From: Aquirhabdus sp.
GTDB lineage: Bacteria > Pseudomonadota > Gammaproteobacteria > Pseudomonadales > Moraxellaceae
Direction of reading: 5' to 3'
Assembly (NCBI GenBank): GCA_030150135.1
Contig: JASLGO010000144.1
Location: forward strand, 1 to 17,312
Length of the DNA stretch: 17,312 nt
Numbering within the stretch: position 1 is the stretch's first letter; each line of letters opens with the position of its first letter. Both the position numbers and the translations under genes were made by a program. Shown here one piece after another: positions 7,632-15,636 of the stretch. The notes below the pieces were generated by a model. The model had not been told where the DNA came from, did no database searches, and saw only the letters and a list, made by a program, of their open reading frames with translations.

Positions 7632-8567
7632 CTATTCATCCCCTAAATCATCCAAAAAATCAAACGTCGGCACGAAGAACAAACAGCCTGTGAGTGGTGT
7701 ACTGAAATCAAGCAGCTTATCGGTATGCTTTTCACGATTGCCTAAAAACATATTTCTCAGCATCTGTCTGGTGGTGCTGAAGTGCCGCGCATAACCGATG
7801 AAGAACGTGCCGTATTCATTTTTTGAAGGATTGGAAAATGGCATATTGGCGCGGACAATTTTGAGTTCGTTGCCATCGGCATCATGCGCTTTACTGACGA
7901 CATTGTGCGCGGTTGCAGGTTTGACATCATCACTCAACTCAACATCGCTATATTTTTTGCGACCAATGACTTTTTCTTGTTCCTCATCTGAGAGCCCGCG
8001 CCATTTATCCATGTCATGCACATACTTTTGGATGAATGCATAGCTTCCGCCTTTGAAGTCAGGGTCTTCATCGCCGACAACTGCATATTGCGCTGCAATT
8101 TCGTGTTCAGGATTCTCTGTGCCATCTACGAAACCAATAATCGAACGTCCATCAAAATAACGAAAGCCATGAACCTCATCAATGGAATAGGTACAGTCTT
8201 TTAATTGCTGATGAATGATGGATCCAAGTTCGTAGCAGATACCTTGTTTATTTGCTCTGATATGAAAGAACAAGTCGCCAGCAGTTGAAACGGCTGTATA
8301 TTTTTGACCCTTAATCGCTTCAAAAGGCATAAGTTCTTTGGGTTTTCTAATATCAGGGAACAGTCTAGACCACGCCTCAGCACCGAAACCTAACGCTGCA
8401 TTAAAATCATCATGAGGAAAACGATTTTTTAGACTTCTGACCAGTGCCGAGAAGTTCGCTGAAAAATCTTTCACGGCATCAATGGAAGACGCTTCTGAGT
8501 TAATCCCCAAGACAATAAAAAGAGCATTTTCACCTGGAGAGCTGGTAACGGGTTGGATTCGTGTCAT
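7632..8567 (-). CDS. Dyp-type haem peroxidase, YfeX-like
   Basis: A 311-residue dye-decolourising peroxidase using a b-type haem and hydrogen peroxide. The family signature GxxDG is present as GFVDG (145-149), with D148 the expected distal acid. H221 (PATAHN) is the candidate proximal haem ligand. R239 in IVRANMPF matches the conserved distal arginine. The length and the FFIGYARHFS segment fit the YfeX/class P group. There is no Tat or Sec signal, so it should be cytoplasmic. A strong AAAGGAAAA ribosome-binding sequence precedes the ATG. The gene is single, converging on tetR and diverging from the oxidoreductase operon. The physiological substrate is unknown. YfeX homologues have been linked to porphyrin oxidation, which is family knowledge, not evidence here. 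Confidence 0.94.
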   Translation of the reverse strand: MTRIQPVTSSPGENALFIVLGINSEASSIDAVKDFSANFSALVRSLKNRFPHDDFNAALGFGAEAWSRLFPDIRKPKELMPFEAIKGQKYTAVSTAGDLFFHIRANKQGICYELGSIIHQQLKDCTYSIDEVHGFRYFDGRSIIGFVDGTENPEHEIAAQYAVVGDEDPDFKGGSYAFIQKYVHDMDKWRGLSDEEQEKVIGRKKYSDVELSDDVKPATAHNVVSKAHDADGNELKIVRANMPFSNPSKNEYGTFFIGYARHFSTTRQMLRNMFLGNREKHTDKLLDFSTPLTGCLFFVPTFDFLDDLGDE

Positions 8568-8925
8568 GTCGTTTTCCTTTTATCAATCATTTAAAAGCGA
8601 TTCTTGAGCAATATTTATAAATAGTCGAGATGGTTTTATTGACGTTTATTCATGCAAGAAATTTATACAAATGATGGCGTCCTTTGCTAAAGGTACTACA
8701 AGAAATTGCGTTGAGGGAATAGCTAATCTTAGGTACAAACTGTATTGATACAAATTTAGCAGTTCGTATGAATTGAAATCAAAATTAAATAGGTGCACGA
8801 TCAAAAAACACGACAGATAAATCACTTACTTTGTATTTATCAAATAATATTGATGAAAATTCAAATAGATCAGATTGCAACAAAGAGTTATTAGAATAGC
8901 CAATGAATTGAGAGGGTTGATAAAA
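8568..8925. promoter_or_regulatory. 358-bp divergent promoter region between peroxidase and oxidoreductase genes
   Basis: No gene is supported here, only AT-rich DNA with stops in all plausible frames. A possible plus-strand promoter is TTGATA (8745-8750), 16 bases, TATGAA (8767-8772). It overlaps a small symmetric sequence TGTATTGATACA (8741-8752) and a TACAAA direct repeat (8734 and 8749). These are candidates only. A leader of about 150 bases would follow if that promoter is real. Confidence 0.35.
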
Positions 8926-11337
8926 ATGGACGATAAACATGATGATCAACATGAGCCCATTGAACAGGCTGAGCATGACGCACATGCCAGAATAGAAAAC
9001 TATACTCAGCCCGCAGCAGGCTGGGGAGCGTTGCTGAGCGTCGCGCGTAATTTGACTAAGCAAGGTATTGTAAAAAAAGGCACGATCACGTTATTGAATA
9101 TCAATCAACCGACTGGGTTTGATTGTCCAGGTTGTGCATGGCCTGAAAAGAAGCATACGGAGACATTCAATTTTTGCGAGAACGGTGCGAAAGCCATCGC
9201 GTTTGAAGCCACGAGCAAACGTGTTCCACCAGAATTCTTTGCTGAACATAGTGTCAGTTGGTTATCACAGCAGAGTGATTATTTCCTTGAGATGCAAGGT
9301 CGGCTGACTGATCCGCTGCGCTACGATGCGGCGACAGATCATTATGTGCCGATTCCATGGGATGAGGCGTTTGGAATTTTGGCGCGTCATCTCAATGGAT
9401 TAGAAAACCCTAATCAGGCGGCGTTTTATACATCGGGTCGCACCAGTAATGAAGCGGCATTTTTGTATCAGCTTTTTGTGCGTAGCTTTGGCACGAATAA
9501 TTTTCCTGACTGTTCAAATATGTGTCATGAAACAACAAGTTATGCGCTAGGTGAGTCGATTGGATTGGGCAAGGGAACTGTCACGCTGGATGATTTTGAA
9601 CTTGCAGATGCAGTGTTTCTATTTGGTCAGAATCCAGGAACTAATCATCCGCGCATGCTGAGTACCTTGCGTGAAATGTCGAAACGTGGGGCAAAAATTG
9701 TTGCCATTAATCCGCTGAAAGAGCGTGGTCTAGAGCGTTTTCAAGATCCGCAAAGCCCAATAGAAATGATGACCAATGGCAGCACCAAGATCAGCAGTAA
9801 TTATTTTCAGCCCAAAGTCGGCGGAGATTATGCGCTACTCATGGGCATGATGAAGCATCTGCGCGAGTGGGATCGGCAGGCTTTGGCGGCGGGTAAACCG
9901 AGCTTATTTGATCGTGCTTTTATTGAGATGAATACTGATGGCTTCGAGCAAATGATAGCTGAAGTGGATCAAACCGATTGGGCTACTATTCACGATCACT
10001 CAGGCTTATCGCCTGATGAGTTAAAATCATTGGCAAAGATATTTTGTGATGCAAAGCGGGTGATCTTCTGTTGGGGTATGGGGATTACTCAAAATCGCAA
10101 TGGTGTTGCCAACGTTCATATGTTGGCTAATTTGCTGCTTGCGCGTGGTCATATCGGCCGCCCTGGTGGCGGTGTTTGTCCAGTTCGTGGTCATAGTAAT
10201 GTCCAAGGTGATCGAACCATGGGCATCAATGAGCGTCCAGTGCCGAAGATTTGGGATCGATTGGATCATGTTTTTGGCATTCAGTCGCCGAGAACTGAAG
10301 GGCTTGGCGTGGTTGAAACGATTAGTGCAATGGCAAAAGGGGAGATTAAAGTCTTTTTTGGATTGGGCGGTAATTTTGCAGTGGCGACGCCCGATACGCC
10401 ATATACCGAAGAGGCTCTACGTCGCTGTGTGTTAACGGCACATGTTGCAACCAAACTAAATCGAAGTCATTTGGTTTGTGGTCAGGATGCACTGATTTTA
10501 CCATGCTTGGGTCGTACAGAAATTGATATGCAAGTCCATGGACCACAGGGTGTGACGGTCGAAGATTCGATGAGCAATGTGCATCTTTCTGTGGGGCGGA
10601 ATGAACCTGCGTCAGATAACTTACTGTCTGAACCTGCGATTGTGGCGCGTTTGGCAGAAGCTGTATTGCCTAATAGTCCAGTGAAATGGAGTTGGTACGT
10701 CGAAAATTACGATCGCATCCGTGATGTGATTGCAGAGGTTTTTGACGACTTTCATGATTTTAATGCGCGTGTTTATCAGCCAGGTGGATTTCATTTACCA
10801 CATCCTGCTAATCAACATGAATGGCATACCAAGACTGGCAAAGCAGAGTTTCATGTCTTGCCGATGAGTGAAGTCTATTTGGATCAAGTCTACAGCTTTG
10901 CTGCACAAATGAAAGACAAAACGGTGTATACACTCATGAGTACGCGTTCGCATGACCAATACAACACGACGATCTATGGGCTAGATGATCGTTATCGCGG
11001 TGTTTTTGGTCAGCGTCGTGTTTTGTTTATGAATAAAGATGATCTGCAGGATGCAGGCCTAGCGGCAGGTGATTGGGTTGATATCGAGAGTATTTATCCT
11101 GATCAGGTAAAGCGAATTGTTCATAGCTTTCGCATCGTGCCGTATAACATTCCGCGCGGTAGTCTAGCGGCGTATTATCCTGAAACGAATCCTCTGGTTG
11201 CACTGAGTAGCCATGACAAACGAGCCAAAATTCCTGCGTCGAAAAGCATCCCTGTGATTTTGCATCGTGGATCAGCGCCCGAGTATTTTGATTTGGCGAT
11301 CCCTGTAGAATCTGAGGTTGAGGTGGTGCATGCCTGA
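8926..11337 (+). CDS. FdhF/YdeP-family molybdopterin oxidoreductase
   Basis: An 803-residue enzyme of the DMSO reductase/formate dehydrogenase superfamily carrying a bis-molybdopterin guanine dinucleotide cofactor. The sequence follows E. coli YdeP: GFDCPGCAWPEKKHTETF with C67 and C70, and FCENGAK with C84. That leaves three candidate iron-sulfur cysteines where classic enzymes have four. At the metal-ligand site there is Cys200 (NMCHETTS), where E. coli FdhF has selenocysteine. Further cofactor-region segments are GQNPGTNHPRML, INPLKERGLERF and GRPGGGVCPVRGHSNVQGDR, and the C-terminal molydopterin-dinucleotide domain starts near residue 660. There is no Tat signal, so it is cytoplasmic. The ATG at 8926 is chosen over the upstream TTG because of the AGAGGG ribosome-binding sequence. 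It overlaps fdhD by eight bases. YdeP is known for acid resistance in E. coli, but the reaction is undefined. Confidence 0.93.
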   Translation: MDDKHDDQHEPIEQAEHDAHARIENYTQPAAGWGALLSVARNLTKQGIVKKGTITLLNINQPTGFDCPGCAWPEKKHTETFNFCENGAKAIAFEATSKRVPPEFFAEHSVSWLSQQSDYFLEMQGRLTDPLRYDAATDHYVPIPWDEAFGILARHLNGLENPNQAAFYTSGRTSNEAAFLYQLFVRSFGTNNFPDCSNMCHETTSYALGESIGLGKGTVTLDDFELADAVFLFGQNPGTNHPRMLSTLREMSKRGAKIVAINPLKERGLERFQDPQSPIEMMTNGSTKISSNYFQPKVGGDYALLMGMMKHLREWDRQALAAGKPSLFDRAFIEMNTDGFEQMIAEVDQTDWATIHDHSGLSPDELKSLAKIFCDAKRVIFCWGMGITQNRNGVANVHMLANLLLARGHIGRPGGGVCPVRGHSNVQGDRTMGINERPVPKIWDRLDHVFGIQSPRTEGLGVVETISAMAKGEIKVFFGLGGNFAVATPDTPYTEEALRRCVLTAHVATKLNRSHLVCGQDALILPCLGRTEIDMQVHGPQGVTVEDSMSNVHLSVGRNEPASDNLLSEPAIVARLAEAVLPNSPVKWSWYVENYDRIRDVIAEVFDDFHDFNARVYQPGGFHLPHPANQHEWHTKTGKAEFHVLPMSEVYLDQVYSFAAQMKDKTVYTLMSTRSHDQYNTTIYGLDDRYRGVFGQRRVLFMNKDDLQDAGLAAGDWVDIESIYPDQVKRIVHSFRIVPYNIPRGSLAAYYPETNPLVALSSHDKRAKIPASKSIPVILHRGSAPEYFDLAIPVESEVEVVHA

Positions 11338-12196
11338 GCTAGATGAACCAGTAGATACATTACAGCGTCCTCACGTTGATCATTTTGGTGATTTAGCTCA
11401 TTTTGACAAAGGTTTTGAGGATGTTGTTGTACATCGATTTCAAGACCATCAATTCACTTCGATTGTCGATCAGGTGGTGTGCGAGCTTCCTGTTGCGCTT
11501 GTCTACAATGGGATTTCGCATGCGGTGATGATGGCAACTCCTACTGATTTGGAGCTATTTGCCAAAGGTTTTAGCTTGTCCGAAGGCATTATTCCGAGTT
11601 TGAAAGAGCTGTATTCGCTGGAGATTCAACGGGGGGAGCTTGGTATACAAATCGAGATGACCATTGCCACCAGTGCATTTACCGCACTGAAAGAACGACG
11701 CAGAACGATGATGGGGCGTTCGGGCTGTGGTTTGTGTGGTATCGAAAGCCTAGCACAGTTTCAGATGACATTGCCGACCGTGACGACACGAATGCATGCA
11801 GATTGGTTGAAACAAATTCCCATCGCAGTTGCTAAATTAGAAACACAGCAGCATATCACGCAAATGACTGGCGGCGCGCACGCGGCGGCTTGGGTGGTGG
11901 CAGGGGAGATCGTTGCACTCTTTGAAGATGTGGGTCGTCATAATGCGCTGGATAAATTGCTGGGTTTTTTGGCGCAGAATCATGGTGATGTACAGGATGG
12001 TTTTGTTGTTATGACCAGTCGCGCGAGTTATGAGTTAATCCGTAAATGTGCACAGCTCAATATTGGTTTGCTTGCCAGTATTTCTGCGCCGACCACGATG
12101 GCGATCAGTATGGCAAAGCAAGCGGGATTAACGCTGGCGAGTTTTTGTCGTGGAGATGGTTTTGTGGTTTATACGGATGATTTATCTGGGATTTAA
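11330..12196 (+). CDS. fdhD: FdhD sulfurtransferase for molybdoenzyme activation
   Basis: A 288-residue accessory protein. In E. coli, FdhD passes sulfur from the desulfurase IscS to the molybdenum cofactor of formate dehydrogenase, which is needed for activity. The essential CxxC motif is present as GRSGCGLCG, with C133 and C136. The family blocks TGGAHAAAW and FEDVGRHNALDK follow, and the C-terminal half (SRASYELIRKCAQ, ISAPTTMAI) is typical. The ATG at 11330 lies inside the end of the preceding oxidoreductase gene (eight-base overlap), with AGGTGG just upstream, so the two are probably translationally coupled. The pairing indicates that the YdeP-type enzyme is its client. The N-terminus is about 30 residues of variable acidic sequence. 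The end of the gene runs into the palindromic element at 12216. Confidence 0.96.
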   Translation: MPELDEPVDTLQRPHVDHFGDLAHFDKGFEDVVVHRFQDHQFTSIVDQVVCELPVALVYNGISHAVMMATPTDLELFAKGFSLSEGIIPSLKELYSLEIQRGELGIQIEMTIATSAFTALKERRRTMMGRSGCGLCGIESLAQFQMTLPTVTTRMHADWLKQIPIAVAKLETQQHITQMTGGAHAAAWVVAGEIVALFEDVGRHNALDKLLGFLAQNHGDVQDGFVVMTSRASYELIRKCAQLNIGLLASISAPTTMAISMAKQAGLTLASFCRGDGFVVYTDDLSGI

Positions 12197-12215
12197 TTTT
12201 TGAAATGGATTTTTT

Positions 12216-12332
12216 GCTTTAAAGTCTTCCCCTTCAAGGGGAAGATTTAGATGGGGATGGTCTTGATTTTACTCTAAAACCATCCCCATCCCAGCCTTCC
12301 CCTTGAAGGGGAAGGAGATAAACATTTAAAGC
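12216..12332. repeat. 117-bp nested palindromic element between convergent genes
   Basis: The outer ends are GCTTTAAA (12216-12223) and its reverse complement TTTAAAGC (12325-12332). Inside lie two 19-bp palindromes, CTTCCCCTTCAAGGGGAAG (12226-12244) and CTTCCCCTTGAAGGGGAAG (12296-12314). Between those is a perfect 12-bp inverted pair, GATGGGGATGGT (12250-12261) and ACCATCCCCATC (12279-12290), around a 17-base AT-rich loop. The whole can fold into a three-armed structure on either strand. It lies between the fdhD stop and the desaturase stop, where it could end transcription from both sides. It resembles dispersed REP- or MITE-like intergenic repeats, but copy number cannot be judged from one window. 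Confidence 0.8.
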
Positions 12333-12333
12333 C

Positions 12334-12981
12334 TTAAGCAGGCATTGCTTCCTCAATCCCTTTCAGACGTCTGGTTTCTTCAAGGCGCATATTGGCATCT
12401 AGTTTGGCAAATGCTTTCGGTACATAGCGACGAGCCAGTTTATTCAAAGGGTCTTCAATAAACTTGGGAAGTTTAATCCCAATCGGATTCGACTCTTGTA
12501 AATCCGCAGATGAAATCACGCGTGTGCCCATGATGTAATCAAACCATGGTTTAGTGACACACCAGTTTGCATCTTGGTTGGTGTTCATGTGGTGATCGTA
12601 ATGCCAAGGAATTTTCTTCTTTCCCCACTCTGTATCGAGATGCGACTTGCGATGAGTGTTGTAATAATTCCAGCCACAATAGTATGAAGTTAATGTAAAA
12701 AATGGTGCGACTGGAAAAACAATCGTCGTCAGCCCAGCGAGCAATATCACGTTTTTGATTTCAGTGCGTCCAGCATCATTTTCCATCGGATGCTCATAGA
12801 GCGAATCATCACGATATTTGTTTAAACGAACTTGGCGATGATGTGTCCAATGGTTTTTCATGCCGATGTCATAAAATGATTTACGGCCGCCCTCAGGCTG
12901 TTGTATGCCATGCAAAGCATACTTGTGCATATACCATTCCACACCATTGGCAAAGAAAAGTGCGACTGGAATACCTAACAT
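12334..12981 (-). CDS. Sterol desaturase/fatty acid hydroxylase-family membrane protein
   Basis: A 215-residue di-iron membrane oxygenase-type protein. The histidine ligands typical of the superfamily are visible: H19xxxxH24, H44WTHH48, H110xxxH114 and H127YDHH131. Hydrophobic stretches at about 2-16 and 78-103 would hold it in the inner membrane, with the His boxes on the cytoplasmic side. Such enzymes hydroxylate or desaturate lipids, and the substrate here is unknown. The ATG at 12981 is preferred to the one at 13017 because AGGA sits eight bases before it, while the upstream ATG has no ribosome-binding sequence and would add 12 polar residues. The gene is divergent from an AraC-family regulator. 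The palindromic element begins two bases after its stop codon. Confidence 0.85.
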   Translation of the reverse strand: MLGIPVALFFANGVEWYMHKYALHGIQQPEGGRKSFYDIGMKNHWTHHRQVRLNKYRDDSLYEHPMENDAGRTEIKNVILLAGLTTIVFPVAPFFTLTSYYCGWNYYNTHRKSHLDTEWGKKKIPWHYDHHMNTNQDANWCVTKPWFDYIMGTRVISSADLQESNPIGIKLPKFIEDPLNKLARRYVPKAFAKLDANMRLEETRRLKGIEEAMPA

Positions 12982-13025
12982 GATTTTTATCCTGCTGAGA
13001 TTTGATGAGAAGATCATCGCAGAAC

Positions 13026-13057
13026 ATGGTCGGTCAAACTTTACTCATTATGACCAT
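13026..13057. promoter_or_regulatory. Spaced inverted repeat in the desaturase/araC promoter region
   Basis: ATGGTC (13026-13031) and GACCAT (13052-13057) form an inverted pair with 20 bases between, in the 146-bp space between the divergent genes. It ends just before the AraC-gene -35 box. It is a candidate binding site for the AraC protein, by position only. Confidence 0.3.
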
Positions 13058-13061
13058 ATTT

Positions 13062-13090
13062 TTGATCTTTCACGCCAAGCAATTTATACT
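13062..13090 (+). promoter_or_regulatory. Sigma-70-type promoter for the AraC-family gene
   Basis: TTGATC (13062-13067) and TATACT (13085-13090) are spaced by exactly 17 bases. This places the start of transcription near 13097, about 30 bases before the start codon. Confidence 0.6.
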
Positions 13091-13127
13091 CAATGACATG
13101 TTAAATCATTAAACAAGAGCATCAAGG

Positions 13128-14111
13128 ATGAGTGCGTCAATGTACGTAAACGGCGCTTTAGTGGGCATGTTGATTGATTATTTAGAGGCGAAGCAAGTTG
13201 ATGCCCCAGCCTTTAAGGGTCAATTAGTCGAGCTTCAGGCGCAAGAGCGGATTGCTTTTCAGACATGGCTAAATCTGCTGGATGAAGTCGCTCGATTGAC
13301 ACCGATTCCTGCGGTTGGCTTATACCTTGGGCAATATATCAAAGCATCACATACTGGCATCGTCGGTTATTTGGGGTTGTCCTGCGGTAGCGTGGGCGAA
13401 GCGTTGGCATTGTTCGAGCGGTTTGCACGGTTGATTTATGACGTGAATTCATTGTCGATGACGATGGAAAATGACACGGTGACGATCAGCTGGGGAAGTG
13501 AGCATGTTGCCCCTGGACAGCTTGCGGATGAAACTGCCATTTCAGTATTTTTTACGATGGTTCAAGTGATTGCAGGCAGGGCACTTTATCCAACCAAAAT
13601 CAATTTTATCAATCCTGAACCCTCAGATATTTCTCCTTATGAAGATTTCTTTCATTGTCCTGTGACGTTTGGCGGGATTCGAACGATTGTGCAATTTCCT
13701 GCGGAATATCTAAATATTACGCTTGAAAAAAAAGACACGATGCTCCTCGATCTGCTCGAAGGTCATGCACAAACATTACTGAACACGCTTCCGACAGACG
13801 AGTTTAAAGACCGACTCAAGCAATTGTTTACCGATATGCTGAAAAAGCAAGAAATACCTTCGCTGGAGCTTGCCGCCAGTCGTATGCATACTTCCGTACG
13901 CACCTTACAACGTCGTTTAAATGAGCATGAAATCAAGTTTCAAGAGTTACTGGCAGATGTCAAACTCGATTTATTCAATCAATATATTAAGGATGAGTCG
14001 CTGACATTGTTTGATATTGCGCTACTTCTTGGCTATTCGGAACAAAGTGCGTTCACGCGCGCGGTCAAGCGCTGGACAGGGAAATTACCTAAGAATTTTA
14101 GAAAGTCTTGA
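13128..14111 (+). CDS. AraC-family regulator with Arabinose_bd-type N-terminal domain
   Basis: A 327-residue DNA-binding regulator. Residues about 15-205 match the sensor domain found in OruR/ArgR-like AraC proteins (HTGIVGYLGLSCGSVGEAL, then an LYPTKINFINPEP segment). The two helix-turn-helix motifs lie in 243-327, shown by SLELAASRMHTSVRTLQRRL and DIALLLGYSEQSAFTRAVKRWTG. The start is uncertain. The ATG at 13128 has a weak AAGAG upstream, while the ATG at 13140 has AAGGA eleven bases before it, and the four-residue difference changes nothing in the domain. It is divergent from the desaturase-family gene and 93 bp upstream of the YbjQ-repeat gene, so either could be its target. The inducer is unknown. 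Confidence 0.92.
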   Translation: MSASMYVNGALVGMLIDYLEAKQVDAPAFKGQLVELQAQERIAFQTWLNLLDEVARLTPIPAVGLYLGQYIKASHTGIVGYLGLSCGSVGEALALFERFARLIYDVNSLSMTMENDTVTISWGSEHVAPGQLADETAISVFFTMVQVIAGRALYPTKINFINPEPSDISPYEDFFHCPVTFGGIRTIVQFPAEYLNITLEKKDTMLLDLLEGHAQTLLNTLPTDEFKDRLKQLFTDMLKKQEIPSLELAASRMHTSVRTLQRRLNEHEIKFQELLADVKLDLFNQYIKDESLTLFDIALLLGYSEQSAFTRAVKRWTGKLPKNFRKS

Positions 14112-14204
14112 AGCAGTCAATAGACTTGTTTGATGGGTTGTGTGATATTCAAACCCAGCATGAGTTTTGATCAGAAGTATTTTAATAAACAAGGAGAAAA
14201 TAAC

Positions 14205-15442
14205 ATGACCATTATTACAGGATTATCTGGCAACGAAATTTACTGCTTAAAAAAGAAAGAATTATTGCCTGGTAATTTGGTGATTGGGAATAGTGTTTAT
14301 TCTTTGGGTTTACTGCGCAGTATTGGTTCTGGATTGAAAATCTTGGCAGGCGGTGAAGTCAAACCTGTGACTGAGCTAATTCATACAGGACGCTTATTGG
14401 CTTATAAACGGATGCTCGCTGAAGCGAAAAGTCATGGTGGGATTGGCATCACAGGTGTATCAAATGACCTGATTTTTCAGGGGACCAATATTGAGTTTTT
14501 GTCTATTGGTTCAACCGTTCATCATGATCCGAGTGCAACGGATGGTGAGACCAGCGACCGTTTTAAATTCTCGACATCGGCAGATGGCCAAGCGCTGTAT
14601 TGTCAGTTAGACAGTGGGTTTAAACCGAAGCAATTTGTGTTTGGTAATGTGGCGTATTCGATCGGAATTGGTGGTGGGATAGTGGGTGGTCTGCGCAGTT
14701 TGGCGCGTGGAGAAATTAAGCAATATTCTGAAATTTTAATAAAACCCGCCATCTTGCATTAGAACGAATTGCGGCAGAGGCGAGTGCTGTTGGTGCAAAC
14801 GCAGTGGTCGGGATTAAAACGTCAATTCTACCGCTTGCAGGTATGCAGGAAATGGTCATGATTGGCACTGCTTCACGTCATGCGATGTTGCCTGAAAGCA
14901 ATTATAAAAATCCGATCACCAGTGATCTGACCAACGAAGAAATGTGGAATCTGATCAATCAAGGTTATATGCCTGTTAAATTAGTGCTCGGTGTGTCGGT
15001 GTATTCGCTGGGTTTTATCGGTGGGTTGAGTACGTTTTTCCGTTCGTTTGTCAAAGGCGAAATCACCACGATGACCACACTCATCTATGAAGCACGCGAG
15101 AATGCACTCAGGCATATTGAATTGGATGCCCAGCAAAGTGGTGCAGATCAGGTCGTGGGCATTAAGACGTATGTCTATGATCTGGGTGGTGGAATTATCG
15201 AGTTCCTTGCGATTGGTACTGCGGTGAAACGCATGGATGGATTGACGACTGATTCTGAACAATTGATTCCGCAAGCGATTATTCGTGATCAGGATACTTT
15301 CATTAACTCTGCTGAAGGAACACGAGATGTGTCATTGAGTCGTCCAGTGAATTCGACAAGCATCATGTCAATTGTGTTTGGGCTACTGATATTTTTCTTT
15401 ATTGTGGTCGGGCAGTTGATCAATATATTGAGTCATCATTGA
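14205..15442 (+). pseudogene. Triple YbjQ-domain membrane-tailed protein, split by a one-base frameshift
   Basis: The start is clear: AAGGAG at 14191-14196, eight bases before the ATG. The first frame gives 185 residues and stops at 14762. The homologous sequence then continues in the -1 frame to 15442. Adding one T to the TTTT run at about 14734-14737 restores a 412-residue protein (EIFNKTRHLALERIAAEA). It has three tandem YbjQ/UPF0145 domains: about 4-105, 124-228 and 245-335. Each has the pattern FGNVAYSIG, GGEIK, then a helix, then GANAVVGIK and IGTA. A C-terminal hydrophobic segment (FGLLIFFFIVVGQLI) follows. Ordinary YbjQ proteins are about 105 residues, single-domain, oligomeric and of unknown function, so a fused trimer with a membrane tail is unusual. 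The break may be a sequencing error, a true mutation or slippage. The downstream part cannot be a separate gene, since it begins mid-domain. Confidence 0.85.
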
Positions 15443-15636
15443 GTGGTTCTTCGTATTGAAAAATCGAGTAGGCGCAGGATTTTCAGTTACATAAGTCGAA
15501 TGTAAATAACATTTCATACCTGCTTAGGTCTGAGATCACACAGTTTTGCTGTAAAAATATACAAATTTGCATTAGATTATGAAGTCTTTGGTTTTATGAT
15601 GAAACTTGAGCAATAAACTTAACTGGGAGTTGAATA
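15443..15636. other. Intergenic stretch with no supported gene
   Basis: A 194-base AT-rich gap. There is no clear terminator for the YbjQ-repeat gene and no promoter good enough to name for the small exported protein. TTGCAT (about 15569) is a possible -35, but its spacing to a -10 is poor. Confidence 0.4.

Noticed and set aside
12226..12314. CRISPR array, because of the repeated CTTCCCC units
   Set aside because: There are only two units, each a self-complementary palindrome in mirrored order. No third repeat, regular spacers or cas genes are present.
12982..13017. N-terminal extension of the desaturase-family protein from the ATG at 13017
   Set aside because: No ribosome-binding sequence precedes it, while the ATG at 12981 has AGGA at ideal spacing.
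14804..15442. A separate gene starting at the GTG at 14804
   Set aside because: It begins in the middle of a YbjQ domain, lacks a ribosome-binding sequence and continues the homology of the upstream frame, so it is the second half of the broken gene.
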